Assembly: GCF_030253575.1 (NCBI RefSeq)
Contig: NC_080565.1
Coordinates: 2,170,501-2,234,500 of the forward strand
Reading direction: 5' to 3'
DNA from: Rhododendron vialii
Lineage: Eukaryota > Streptophyta > Magnoliopsida > Ericales > Ericaceae
DNA length: 64,000 nucleotides
Position 1 is the first letter of the stretch, and each line of letters begins with the position of its first letter. Made by a program: the position numbers and the translations under genes. Below the pieces are notes generated by a model that saw only the letters and a list, made by a program, of their open reading frames with translations, did no database searches and was not told where the DNA came from. Positions 34,306 to 46,386 of the stretch are shown piece by piece.

Positions 34306-35785
34306 GAAGCCAGTAAATGATCCATTACTTTCTGCATCTAATTCTGTTTACTTTCTTCTGTTTCTTCATTTCCTAAGCTATATCGTTTCATGTACAGGTT
34401 AAATAGCCCATTTTCCAACATCTATCTCCACCTCACCTCGAATGTTTTTGGTATTCATGTGATGCAAAAAAGAAAAAAAAAAACGATTCTGTCGACGGTT
34501 TTGGTACACGAAGATTATGTTCAGCTCAAGATCTGTAAAGCATCTGAAGACCACACTTGACTGCAAGATTGCGACATCTGCTCTGGATTGTTGGTGGATT
34601 CACTAAATCGAAGTCGTGGAAAGGAATTCACTTGCTTTCTCTGTCATATTTAGGATAATTTTGAACTTAATAGATGTTTTTTTCTAGTAAAAGGCAAAAG
34701 AACAGTTGGCCGATAAAAAAAAGAAGAACGGTTTGCTCTGTGCGCAGCCCATGGCTCCGTAACTTCGTAGCTGTTACTTCTCGGGCCAATTCTGTAATTT
34801 TTTTTCTTGTATGATTATTTTGCTGATCATGGCGATCTGTTATATATGTTGTGTGTACGCTTGTAAGATTGACTGATTGAGTTTGAACCTTTTTTTCACA
34901 ATTGCTTATTTCCATCATCAGCGAAGGTTTTGATGAAAAATAAAATCTTAATCTGATTCTTCACGACAAGATGAATTAAAAAAAATGAACGAAAATAAGT
35001 CAAGAAATTGTATTTATTTATTTATTTTATCTCATTTCGCCTTTGATGAACTTTTAAGTGCTCTGTCAAGTGTTTGACAAAATTTTCACAAAGTTGAAAT
35101 TGTCACGAAAACCCAATAATAAGATGAAAAAAAGAGGCAAAAAACAAAAGTTAGGTCAAATGTCTCGTGGTCTATTAAGTATTCATGTCTACAGGTAACA
35201 CTCGAACAATAATATTGCAGTTGACCGAACCAAGCAAGGTTTGAACTAAATGGAATGGGCAAGACACAATCCAAATTGCGAATGAGCCGAACCGAATCAT
35301 GATAGCCTACATGCTTGAATGGAAGTGGAGGCTTGAAATTCGTGAGCCCAACCCAGTGAAATGGCAGGTCTAGGACCGTGCGACTGGCCTGATTCACGTA
35401 TTTGGGGCAGACGCGGGGATCTACCCTAATAAAGTATCCATATTCATTCTAAAGAAAAAGCAAAAGGAAAAATTACCTAATGACATAACAAACTTATTAC
35501 TTAAAACTGCTATTCAATGCCTTATCATTAATACAACCACCAAGTCTTCTTCCTTGGTTGTTCACGATTCTTGAAGTCCTCGATGTAGCTCTGAGTTCTT
35601 TAGCTTGTGTTGGAGCTGCAGGTGAACATGACTTTGTTGAAATGAGTGAGATACTGAGGTAGTGAACAAGGGAGGCGGAAATCTTTTATATACTGGGGTT
35701 GGTTGCACTACAAAAAATAAGGGCAATTATGCCATATACACATTTTGTTTGAGCAGAACTTTTTACCTTTTTCATCTAATAACAA
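34306..35785. other. intergenic, nothing firm
   Basis: I see no supported gene. The segment is AT-rich. It ends with the target duplication TAATAACAA (35777-35785) of the next MITE. Confidence 0.45.
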
Positions 35786-36105
35786 GGGCGAATATTCGCA
35801 GCCTTGTATTTTCTCTCTTAACCCGTTAAAAATTTTCAATTATATTCGATAGTTAGTTATCGAAATTGAGATACATTTTCAGCATACAATTACCGAAATA
35901 TAATATTTTTTCAACAGCTATTTACCGAAAATGTATGTTCGGCAGTTGTTTACCGAATATTGAACATATTTTCGACATGTAGTTGTCGAAATATAATCTT
36001 GTTTTCAACATCTATTTACCGAAATGTTATGTATGATTTTCAACAACTATTTACCGAAATATAGTGGGCTAAGAGAGAAAATATGGGGCTGCGAATAGTC
36101 GCCCT
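35786..36105. mobile_element. Mutator-like MITE (family 1), second complete copy
   Basis: Ends GGGCGAATATTCGCAGCCTTG and, inverted, AGGGCGACTATTCGCAGCCCC enclose 320 bp. The flanks TAATAACAA (35777-35785) and CAATAACAA (36106-36114) match at 8 of 9 bases. The interior is again a regular series of TTACCGAA/TTCGGTAA-type motifs. It lies about 220 bp upstream of the FKBP16-3 start codon. Confidence 0.8.
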
Positions 36106-36327
36106 CAATAACAAACGGCTCATAGACAGAACGGTCGCAAAGTTCAGGGGGTAAAAGCGATGTGTTTCAAACGTGAACGAGGTAAAAGTGATACAATGTG
36201 ATAGTTCAGGGTGGTGTTTCAGAAATTAAGCCAGTTTGTTGCTTTACCCCTCCCATTTAAAATCTGCTGCTGATTTCGTTATCCACATCCAAAACCCAAA
36301 CGACCACTGTCAACACAGAGGAAAACA
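36106..36327 (+). promoter_or_regulatory. FKBP16-3 proximal upstream region
   Basis: This is the space between the family-1 MITE and the FKBP16-3 start codon (36328), so the proximal promoter and leader must be here or reach into the MITE. I see no clear TATA box. Confidence 0.35.
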
Positions 36328-39300
36328 ATGGCTTCATCATCTCTTCTGCTTCCTCTTGGTAAAATAAAACCCATCCAATTCTTCTTCTCTCTCCCTTTGT
36401 TTTCCTTGTTCTTATTATGCTAAATTGTTCAATTTTTCTTGATGCAATTTCCGGTTCTTTTTGCATCTTTTGTCTGCTGCAAGTTGGTCCCATCAAATGC
36501 TTCACTTACATTACCCGCCTTTGCATTATCATGGGTGTTCTAAAAGTCGCTAGGCCCTAGTTGGGCGGAAGACAGACGCCTAGTGCCTAGACGCCAACTA
36601 GCTAGTCCGCCACCTAGGCCAATTTTTATCTAGACATTGGACTAGACAGCTGCCTAGTTGCCCGCCCAGACCAATTTTTAGAACAGAGGGTTTGGTTAAC
36701 CTAAATGTGGGATATTAGCGTTCATTTACTTGGTATCTGATCACCTATTTCAACTGATTGAGTTTTATGTGTATTTCTGCAGTTCAAAGTAGTGAATTAA
36801 TATAGATCTCCATCAAGAAAATAAGACAGTGAATTAAATTAGTACCCAATTTTAGAAAATAGTTATGAGTCATGGATAAGGGTATGATACAGATATATCA
36901 ACATGGAAATACCTTAACAAGTAGGGTACGGGTATGGCTAGAGTCAGAAATAAATTTTCATGTTCTTTAGTATTGTAGTACTAAACAAACTCGAGAATGA
37001 ATTATTGGTATTTTCTGGTGCAAAGTATCAATGAACAAGGTATTAGTTTAAGAGCCTAAACTTTCTAATTCAAAGTAAGATACTCCCTTCGTCCCAAAAT
37101 GTTTGTCTGGTCCGCAAAACGAGGAGTTAAAATAATACATTCTTTTCAAGAAAAAATTCAATTTTCTTTATAGATGAAAAATACACTGATATTTAGTAAA
37201 TTGATGAATACTTTTTGAAATTTTCTTGAAAAAATTGTATTATTTCTTTTAACTCCTTGTTTTGTAGACTGGACAAATATTTTGGACAGGAGGGTATTAC
37301 TTTAGGAGCCTTAATTTTTCGTAAGTCAATGTAGGACGTGTAGAAGTATCCTTTTGATCTGGATCGTAAGCTGTTTATGACGAGAAAAACTATGGATACA
37401 AACGATACATGTCAACTAGTTTTGATCTCACTATTTCTAATTATGAAATATTACAATTGAATAGTTGATAGACTTGTAAGCTGTTTATGACGAGAAAAAC
37501 TATGGATACAAACGATACATGTCAACTAGTTTTGATCTCACTATTTTCTACTTATGAAATATTACAATTGAATAGTTGATAGACTGCTATGTATACTTTT
37601 GAAGAGCTCGTGTGGTGGTTTTTGCATGTGGACCGTATGTCTGCTGCTCAAAACAGTGAATAGCTATGGGAAGGCCAAAAAGGGCATCATTGCATAATCT
37701 GTCACCCAAGCTCATACCAGAAATCTCAGGCTCCATACTCTGACGACGCTGACCTTTCAGCTATATAAAAGGCGGGGTGTTTAAACTGTAAAATTGATGG
37801 GTGCTGGGATAAACAAAACCAGGTCAAATTACTAACTTTCCATTGCCATCATTTCCTCAATGTTCTGCATTTCGACGTAAACCCAAGTTCTCACATTTGA
37901 CACTTACAAGCTCATATACTTCAACCAAGCAATGGTCCGTGGGAATTTCAGTGGTACTGATAAAGAAAACTGGTTTTTCTGTTTCTGTTTACTTGCTTCT
38001 TTGTGAACTAGTTTTAGCTTGATTGATTGTTTACCATGGATAATTCATTGGATTCGCATTGATAGCTAGATCCTGCTAAGTAGTTCCTATGATGAAATTG
38101 AAATTTTCTTCAGTACTTTGCTACCAAGGATGTATTTCTGAATTAAAATTTTGTATTGATCCAGGTTCTGCTTTTTCTAGATGTATGTACACCAATCATC
38201 ATACCATTGCGGGTGGTAAAATTAGATGTGTGATTTTGAGATGCTCGAGTTCAGAATTGAGAATAGAAGCTTCAAAGAGAATTGACAATGGGGATGAATT
38301 GCCCTTAAGTAAGCGCAGGAATGTCATTGGCATGCTAGTGGGTGTTTCAAGCCTCTTGCTTTCCTCCCTCGATGCCAATGGAGCTGGCTTGCCTCCAGAG
38401 GAAAAACCTAGACTCTGTGATGATAATTGTGAGAAAGAGCTTGAAAATGTATGGTGAGATTACATAACTCCCTCATCTCATCATCTGTAGCTTTTCCTTC
38501 ATTCTTTGAAGTTTTAGCCTCACGCCACTACACATAGTATCTTTTGAACTCTCAAACCATAGTTGTGAAAATATTATATTTTTCCTTATTTTGCCTCTTA
38601 CTAAGTTATAAAATATGTAGTAAAGAGTTAGGAAAAGGACACGTTTGGAGCTTAGGCATTTTCTTAGAACTTAGAAAAAGTTGAACACTTCAACCAGAAG
38701 GCATGTGTTCTTTGACTTTCCTCAAGACAAGCCTCGTCTTGACCAGTTAATCACCACAGACTCTTGCATTTGACATCTTACCTTGTGGATGAGATTCACC
38801 ATTTAACTGTAAATCAACACTTAACCACAGCAAAACAATGCTTGAGGTTGAGTTTAGGCAACTCAGAGTTGCTTGACTTTTGGGTAACCAAGTTTCTACT
38901 CATGTTTTTGTGTGGTTCACCAAAGAACTTGAGTTTAACTAGGTTAGTGACACACTTGTGCCTGTACCCCTTGTTAAAATGAATAAAAACGTATTCATGT
39001 CAAATATGAAATAGTATGAGTTACTTTTGTACTGTTACCTAGGATAAGTCCTTGTAGTAGTTCTAGAGTGCAAATTTCGGTTGTTAGGCAATCCTTTGTT
39101 TTGTAGTTGTTCAAGAAACTGCTTCAAACAAAGCCTTGGTTTGATATTTCAAGAGTTGTCCTTATGTTGAAGATTTTGAGAGTGTTTTTTTCCTAGGCTA
39201 CAATCTAGCCTACAGCCTATTTGTTTAAAACGTTTTATTCTTTTACATTTGATCTCTCTCAATTGAGTCCTTGTAGAGCAGGGTATTATCTCTTGGACTG

Positions 39301-42300
39301 TTTATTTTCCTTCCATTCTACTCTGTTATTTGTTGAAGTCGTGCTACTACCAGCAACTTTAACTCCCTGACTCTGAATCGAAGGCTTAACATCTATTTAC
39401 TTCCATATGCTATCCATATTACCTTGAATTCATACCAAAAGCCACAATATCTTCCTTGTTCTATAACCCTGTTATACAAGAATACTGTTTTGTCCTCCAT
39501 CATCAAAACTTGCATTTACCTGAACTTGACCAGACATGAACTTTAGTGGGCCCATTGCTTTTCTGCATGTCTGTGAAAGGTGCAGCAGTTTTGTGGACAT
39601 CTTCTTGGTTGACCTGGTGGAAACTCCTGTTTTTAGCACAGGAACACCGAGCAAGGCGTGAACGTGCTTGTAAGCATTTGTTGACTAAATGCTGGTGGGC
39701 CAAGACTTGTTGCGCCTAACGATGAAGGACTGAATGCCTTGTATCTAACTTCTAAAATTACGTTTGACTTAAAAGGGAAGCCACAAAATGGTTCGAGCTT
39801 TTGCCACAACAAAGTGGACTTAATGATTTCCTAACCGTGTAGGAAAGAAGAGAACAAAAGTAAAAGGAAATGAACTTTATTATATCGGAACAATAAAGTT
39901 TGAATCACAAATGAATGTAAAAGGTGCGAAAAAGGTAAAAATCCGAGATACTTGTGGAAGTAAAAGGATTGGAAAGATAAAGTACTCTTTTTTTTTGGGT
40001 AATTAAGATAAAGTACTTTGCTCAAAAGTAAATTGATAGTTGAATAAGTGCTGGGCTTTGATGGTGCAGGACCCTTTTTTCGCCTTCTAAGCTTGTATTT
40101 ATAGGCAGCTTGTACTGGCCCAGTTCTGAATGTGTTTACTTTGAGCCTTCACCACGAGTTGCCAAGTGTCCTCTGCTAACCCCCATTCCTTGAGCTGGCG
40201 GTTACGACTGGATCATGGAATTTATTGGAGGTTAATCCGTGTATATGCTTCCCTCTCTTCGTGGGATGTGAGGATCATGGGGTTAGTTGAGTGGCCTGTG
40301 CAGTACTTGGAGGGAAATAACTAACTCCTCTTTTCATGGGCCTGCCTCCATGATCCAATCCAACTCCACAATTCATGGGCTATCTCGTGTACTGACCCAA
40401 CATTCATGAACCTTGGCTGTGATTTGTTTCAAGTAATAAATAATTGGGCCTAAGCTTGGTACAACAACTTGGCACAATATCTCTAGCCCATAATCGTCCA
40501 TACATTGGCCCGGTTTAATTGAAAATTTAATTAAATGGCCTTCCAGTGCTAGTCCATGGCTTGGTGCCAAAAACAGGTATAAACACCTGAGTAGTCACAA
40601 CCTCAGATCATGTATTCCACTTTTGTTGACACACATGTTTTACTCGTTTAGTCTTCCTACCATAATTTCTTCTTAACTATGTTCCAAAATTTGCTCGTTT
40701 CAATCGCTGAATAGAAAATTTGAAAATGTTTTTGCAAATTCAATTTTGTTCTACTTTTGTGGAAAGAAAAAAAATTGCCGTGGGAAAAAGTATATCCAAT
40801 GTGACAAATTCCATTTGTTTACCATCACGTAGGAATTTATTACTTAATCATTAGGATAGTCCAATTTCGTCAACCTTGCCTTTTGTTTGTGTTCTGGCAA
40901 TACTGGTGGGCGAGATCAGGCTTTGTATACACCTCCTTTGGTGTTTCACTAAACAATAGACATGCGTATTGTGATAAGGCATGGGTTGGTTATGTCTCCA
41001 TGTAATTTAGCTACCAACACTGACATACTATTGTTGGAAATGTAGTTTGATTGTACTGATGGCTTCTATCGATGGGTTTCTGACTGATGAAGGTACCGAT
41101 GGTAACTACCGAGTCTGGTTTGCAGTACAAAGATATTAAAGTTGGTAAAGGCCCTAGTCCCCCAGTTGGTTATCAGGTATGTTTTATTGTGCCTTCAATT
41201 TAGTTCAATATGACCATGAAAAGAAAATAGAAAAAAGGTTTTTTGTCCAAATGGAACACTAGCAAATGAAAGAGTTCAAGAGGCATCCAAATCTATCTTC
41301 TTAACCCAGCTGACCTTAATTTTGGAAAACCGAGCTTGAACACTCCGAAGCTCGACTCGGCTCGGCTTGTTTGCAGCCCTAGTCCCTACCTTCCCTATGC
41401 ATTCTGGGGTATCAAGCAGTTTGTTTGAAAATCTATTGCTTGCTAAGTGTGCAAGTGACAACCATCATACCCACTGTTTTGCCTTTGTGACTTTTATGAA
41501 GTCATGATAAGTAGATGTGACCAGATGAACCCCAATTTTAGTTTTCATCAATCCTATCGCTCACCTTATATTTTATTCCTTGTCACAGGTGGCTGCAAAT
41601 TATGTTGCTATGGTTCCATCTGGACAAATATTTGACAGGTAAAGTATGTTGATTAACTGCATAATATTCGTTGTCTGTAGGCAATAAGGAGCCGTTTGCT
41701 AGCAGGAGATAGAGGGTGGATATACTATCACCTGGGGTAGTATATCCCGAACTACTTATATCCGGTGTTTGCCATCCCGATGTAGACGATGGCTATAATA
41801 TCGCTGGATTGTATATCCGGCTGGATATAGGAACACCCCCCCTCCCCTCCCCTCTATCCATATTATATCTGGCCTCTCAATTACGAAATGCCACATCTCC
41901 TATATCCACCTCAATACAAACTAAGCACATACATATCTCCTCTTCTATAAAATACTGAAGCAAGCCATTTACTTATCCGACTTGCAAACGGATCCATTTA
42001 TCCATTTACTTATCCGGTCGTAGGGTTTGTACCTAGTGACTTATACACATTCTAGAATCAGCTTATGTATGCATGGAAGAATTACTAAAGATGGTGTTTT
42101 CTATAATGCCTACCCAGCTGTAAAGGTGTTGAAAATGGCAAAAATGAGACTTGTAAATTTTTCTCTCCCAACTGGCATCTCCATCTCAAGCTTTATTGGT
42201 GATGTAAATGATCTCTATAGCAAATATATACAAGGTTATTTTAGACAGTAATCAGGTATACAGAAAACTTTATCACAAGTTGATAATGATCTACTGAGAG

Positions 42301-44281
42301 TATCATCTTGTCATGGGCCCCGCACAATCAAAGATGCTAACCTGTAGAACAACACTACACGTGTGAGAGAAATTTCTTCAAGGTCTCAACAAAGAGCAAC
42401 TTGCTTTCGGTTTCTTATTCAATTTCTTTCTTAAAAATGCATAAACTCAGTTGCTTTCGGTTTCTTATTCAATTTGTTTCCTTTTGTATCTTATTCGATC
42501 GCTTTATCTGTACTTCACAGTTCACTGGACAAGGGCCTGCCTTATATCTTTCGTGTTGGATCCGGTCAGGTAACCTCAAAAGTGGCTGTTAATCAAGTTA
42601 TGCTTTAGTTTGAAGACCTCAAACGCTTAAAAATGTGGCTGTTTGCCTCTTAAATTTACTGACATGAGTTCTACAATTTCAAACCTCTTCGAAGCTTCAA
42701 CCTTTGAAATTTCAGCAATGGTGAATAGTAGGTTAGTTAATCTGTCAGCATAAAGGATTGATAATTTGCATCCCACTTTCACTGACTGAAGGAATACCAA
42801 CAGTTAAGGGTCATCATCGGGCCGGGCCGACCGGGCTTTTTTCTTTTTGGCGGGCCGGGCTACCTACCATGAATTGATGCCCAAGCCCGGCCCACGGGCT
42901 AGCCCAATTGGCGGGCCGGCGGGCCAAAAGCCGGGCAGGCCAACGGGCGGGCTTAAATTTCCTTGGGCAAAACTAAACCAAGGGAAAAAAGAAAGGGTTT
43001 TGTGGGATTTTGGGCTAATAGGAGGGCCCGTTGGTGGGCTTTTGGGCGGGCTCACGGGCCGGGCCTACGGGCAGGCCAAGTAAAAATTCATAGGCCCGAG
43101 CCCGCCCATTACAAACTACGGGCCGGGCTAGCCTGCCCGGTTTACGGGCTCGGGCCGGGTAAAAGCCCGACGGACCGGGCGGGTCGAGGGCCTTCGGGCT
43201 AAATGATGACCCTTACCAACAATTGTGAACGTTTTGATGGAAATAATTTAGTAATTTTGGTTGATGGAAATAAATTAAGTTGTTTGACTTCTATATACCA
43301 TACTGACTACCAAATAAAATGACTAGAATAGGTAATCAAGGGACTTGATGAAGGGATCCTGAGCATGAAATTAGGAGGCAAACGGCGACTGTACATTCCT
43401 GGACCAGTAAGTTTTTCTCACCTGATATCTCTGCTTTTAAAACGTATGATTTATGGATTGTTAATCACCCAATATTCTGCGTCTGTTGTCATGGATAAGT
43501 AAACGAGGATCTAAGTATGAGTATTTGTGTTCGTGTATGCTATAATGCCTTTTTTATTGGACTTTCAAAATCTGTTCACTTCTACTGCTGATTCATAACT
43601 TGCGGATTCATGATCTTTCATGGCCCTTTTTATTCTCTTTTTGGTCGGCTAACAGTTAGTTTGCCTCTCTGTTGAAAATATTGCCCTTACAAGAGCATAT
43701 TCGTAACAAGAATGCCAACAAATCTCTCTACCTACTCCCCCATCTTTGTCCAACATATGGATTTTGTTCTTTTGATGCCCATTGTTCAAATGTAACTTGT
43801 ACAATGATGTGACTGGTACTTTTAACGATTTCAAACCAAATCTAGGGAGTAGGGACATGTTCATATCGAACAGATGATACATCTAGCTCTATTTATGTAG
43901 CATCATCCCTTTTATATGTTTTGTTTCTATCATCCAATGCCATCGCTTCAGTTGCTCTTTTCGTTAGATGCCCCTGCATTTATAGTACTGTTTGCGTTGT
44001 TTAAAGAATGCATGCGTTGGTATCCTTCTCTTTTGCATGCGTTGGTATCCTTCTCTTTTGCATGCGTTTGCCATAAGGTAACGGAATCTTCATCAGAATT
44101 TCGAATGTACGATTTTCTGACATCAGGTTTTCTCTGGTTCTGTATTTCTTCGGAATTACAGCTGGCATTCCCGAAAGGTCTCAGCTCAGCTCCAGGAAGG
44201 CCAAGAGTGGCTCCTAATAGTCCGGTTATATTTGATGTGAGTTTGGAGTACATACCGGGTCTTGAAGCCGAGGAAGAGTAG
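36328..44281 (+). CDS. FKBP16-3: thylakoid-lumen FKBP-type PPIase, FKBP16-3
   Basis: Peptidyl-prolyl cis-trans isomerase family protein of the chloroplast lumen. Seven exons, all with GT-AG borders and matching phases: 36328-36358, 38165-38448, 41093-41176, 41589-41638, 42521-42569, 43332-43406, 44162-44281. They encode 230 residues, close to the Arabidopsis protein. The order is a plastid transit peptide (MASSSLLLPLG), a lumen-targeting segment with twin arginine (SKRRNVIGMLVG) ending near DANGA|GLPPEE, CDDNCEKELEN, then the FKBP domain: MVTTESGLQYKDIKVG, VAANYVAMVPSGQIFDSS, PYIFRVGSGQVIKGLDEGI, GGKRRLYIPGP, and the tail SPVIFDVSLEYIPGLEAEEE. The first exon is only 31 bases. The ATG at 38089 lies in intron 1 and is not the start. 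Introns 1, 2 and 5 hold repeats. Intron 2 (2.6 kb) has no clear element, though a TATA-like tatttatagg near 40094 hints at an LTR fragment. Confidence 0.95.
36537..36684. repeat. foldback repeat in FKBP16-3 intron 1
   Basis: The ends gttctaaaagtcgctaggcc and, inverted, gttctaaaaattggtctggg enclose about 148 bp with repeated 'cctag' motifs. It is non-coding and probably a short MITE. Confidence 0.5.
37083..37294. mobile_element. Stowaway-like MITE in FKBP16-3 intron 1
   Basis: Ends CTCCCTTCGTCCCAAAATGTTTGTC and, inverted, CCCTCCTGTCCAAAATATTTGTC enclose 212 bp. TA flanks it on both sides (37081-37082, 37295-37296). It belongs to the same broad group as the copies at 21158 and 55129. Confidence 0.75.
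37366..37585. repeat. 110-bp tandem duplication in FKBP16-3 intron 1
   Basis: The segment starting gtaagctgtttatgacgaga (37366) is repeated head to tail from 37476 with very few differences, so the duplication is recent. Confidence 0.9.
42401..42480. repeat. 50-bp spaced direct repeat in FKBP16-3 intron 4
   Basis: The segment ttgctttcggtttcttattc (42401) recurs at 42451 with the following bases. It is a small local duplication 40 bp before exon 5. Confidence 0.8.
42806..43214. mobile_element. GC-rich Mutator-like foldback in FKBP16-3 intron 5
   Basis: Ends AAGGGTCATCAT and ATGATGACCCTT enclose 409 bp flanked by ACCAACAGTT (42796-42805) and ACCAACAATT (43215-43224), a 10-bp duplication with one difference. 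The interior is strongly GC-rich, made of GGGCCGGGC/GGCGGGC repeats. It lies about 120 bp before exon 6. Confidence 0.8.
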
Positions 44282-45519
44282 AATACCTTAACTTCATCCT
44301 CATTTTTTGTTCTCCCATTGTATGGGAACCAATAACCATCGTACCATAAATCTTCCATTTTATTCATTCATTGTACTACATTGATATTGTATTCCAATCA
44401 TCAGTGGCGGACACAGAGGTTGGAGTGGGGTGCTCTTATTTTTGGTAATAACAACCCATATTTAGTATGGATGCCCACAAATGCAACAAATGTTTTCGTC
44501 ACATTGGCATCCATGCAAAGCCAAAGTTTAGGAGCGCAACTTTAAAACGCAACTTCGAACACAATTACCTCAAGGCATTGGCCTAGGAGTCAAGCATGGC
44601 TGCATGGGACTCATATTCGAAACCTTCCAAGTCTCAGGTTTGAATTTGAACTCATTGGGGCCGGTCCATACAATCAGAGATAATTTCCGTCGCTTAAAAT
44701 TCTATTAAGTTGAAATTTTAAATGGTTGATTGTTTGCTTTGAAAGAAAAAAAAAGAAGGTCCTTTCGTGTTAATGTTTTGTCCAATTTGAGCAACTCAAC
44801 TTATGGACACGATCATTACACTTTGAAAACTTTTAAACTTTCTAAAGGTGTCCTCAAATCCAAATTGCACTGGACACAAGCCTTGTTGTCTTTAAAATTA
44901 AAAAAGAATTTTTCAAAAAATTCTCTCAAAATTTCATCTATTTTCAATATTTCTCTCTCTATCTCTCTTCATTTATCATCCCTACTATTTTTCAAAAAAA
45001 AATTCAAACACTAAACCAAACAAAACATTATATTAAGAGGAGAGTAAAAGGATAGTTTTCAGAGGACTTTTGTTATTGAACTTGTCGAAATTGACTAATA
45101 ATTTGATAGTCGAAAAGTGAACAAATAAACAAAATAAGACGGAATGAGTATTTACTTTGTCGTCAATACAAATTAATGTTTCTCATGAACTTTCACAATG
45201 TGGCACACCAAAGAGAAGATCACGGCTCTGCCCAGCATGATTATTTCAACTTCCAATTTGAGCTGAAATTTACACCGTAACAGCAATACACAAACTTCGC
45301 TTCTTCTTTCTTTCTTAATTTTTTTAATTAAAGATTGTATTGTGATAGAAAGACACGTCTCTGAAAACATAAAATACACACGATACTAAAAATACACACG
45401 ATACTAAACAAAGCTCAAGATCAAACCAAGTGTTTCACACAATATCCATTTATACATACACCCCTACAAAGAAAGTGACCGTGACCGCCATGTGATGTTC
45501 CTAGACATTTTATATATTG
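44282..45519. other. intergenic, nothing firm
   Basis: This is the 3' flank of FKBP16-3, then AT-rich DNA. The stretch 44895-45030 (tttttcaaaaaattctctc to accaaacaaaacat) resembles 18955-19085 and marks a dispersed repeat. No gene is seen. Confidence 0.45.
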
Positions 45520-45824
45520 GTACCGACCTCTCCGGTACCGAAATCGTACCGCCGGCCGCCGATGGGCCGTCTCCGGCCACCGGACGGCCGATCCGAGCCG
45601 TCCAAAAATTCAAAAAAAAAAAAACGAGGGGAAATATACATATATACACGAAAAAATGGTGCTCGGATCAAGCACCTTACACACCTCGGATGCCGTTGAT
45701 TCCCGCGTGAGTCCCCTCGTTTTTTTTTTTTTGAATTTTTGGACGGCTCGGATCGGCCGTCCGGTGGCCGGAGACGGCCCATCGGCGGCCGGCGGTACGA
45801 TTTCGGTACCGGGGAGGTCGGTAC
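45520..45824. mobile_element. GC-rich foldback element (family 3), second copy
   Basis: Arms starting GTACCGACCTC (left) and, inverted, GTACCGACCTCCCCGGTACC (right) enclose sequence shared with 21579-21942: ACCGGACGGCCGATCCGAGC, TGCTCGGATCAAGCACC and a matching poly-A/T pair. It ends 25 bp past the stop codon of the neighbouring minus-strand gene, so it would lie in that gene's 3' untranslated region. Confidence 0.75.
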
Positions 45825-45849
45825 ATATAGCTCTACTCAATGAATTTTC

Positions 45850-46386
45850 CTATCCAGCAGCTCCAGCTAATAAACTGAGATAAACAGAAGCCGCAACACC
45901 AACCGAATAAACCCCAACCAAAGCCCCAACCAAATCCTTCCCAGCCCTAACCCCCACCCCTACCCCCACAATCCCCACCACCCCAATCGGCACTCGCTTC
46001 ACCACTGCCGCCGTAGCGTTATCCACAACAGCCCCAGTAAAAACCTCGACCGCAAATTCCCTAAACTCGGCCGGCCCGAGGCACGGTTCTCCCTCCCCGT
46101 CCGGCTCGGTTCCGGGCCGGCGGCGGCGAGCGATTACGGCTCGGTAGGCGCGGTCAACACGGGGCCGGGGCGGAGGGGTGGGCAGCCAGGTGTTGAGGAG
46201 AGGGTGGGTGGAGGAGAGAGAGTGATGGAGGAGGGAGGTGGCGTGGGAGAGCTGGTAGGGTTGGACGCCTGGGAAGGCGTGTTGGGCTAGGGTTAGGCAG
46301 TCTTGGTAGACCGAGGTGCAGGTTGAAGTGAAATCTGGTGAGTTGGTGAGGGTTTCAGAGACTCGTTTGGACGGGGAAAGACCCAT
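45850..46386 (-). CDS. uncharacterised conserved-looking plant protein, 178 aa
   Basis: An intronless open frame with a clean start (MGLSPSKRVSETL) and stop. The N terminus fits the N-myristoylation pattern (Gly2, Ser6, basic residue following), so membrane attachment is plausible. It is Ser/Thr/Pro-rich to about residue 75 and basic around RRRRPG (95). Then comes LGPAEFREFAVEVFTGAVV, followed by a Gly/Val-rich hydrophobic C terminus (VPIGVVGIVGVGVGV, then GVAASVYLSLL) that could sit in or on a membrane. I know related plant proteins with this layout, but no function. The GC content of this frame is higher than its surroundings. Confidence 0.75.
   Translation of the reverse strand: MGLSPSKRVSETLTNSPDFTSTCTSVYQDCLTLAQHAFPGVQPYQLSHATSLLHHSLSSTHPLLNTWLPTPPPRPRVDRAYRAVIARRRRPGTEPDGEGEPCLGPAEFREFAVEVFTGAVVDNATAAVVKRVPIGVVGIVGVGVGVRAGKDLVGALVGVYSVGVAASVYLSLLAGAAG

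Noticed and set aside
38089-38164. ATG at 38089 as the FKBP16-3 start
   Set aside because: The residues before GSAFSR do not resemble a transit peptide, and an acceptor lies at 38164. The 31-base exon at 36328 encodes MASSSLLLPLG in the right phase and resembles the known N terminus of FKBP16-3.
39472-40600. Solo LTR in FKBP16-3 intron 2 (from TGTTGCGCC near 39706 to ATAAACA near 40587)
   Set aside because: A TATA-like motif and TG...CA ends can be proposed, but the flanks show no matching target duplication and no partner copy is in the window.
41688-41995. Inverted-end element in FKBP16-3 intron 4 (ggagccgtttgct with gcaaacggatcc)
   Set aside because: The ends match over only about 12 bases and no target duplication is evident; not enough to call.
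42847-43202. Gly/Pro-rich open frames as a small gene
   Set aside because: They arise from the GGGC-repeat composition of the foldback in FKBP16-3 intron 5 and occur on both strands.
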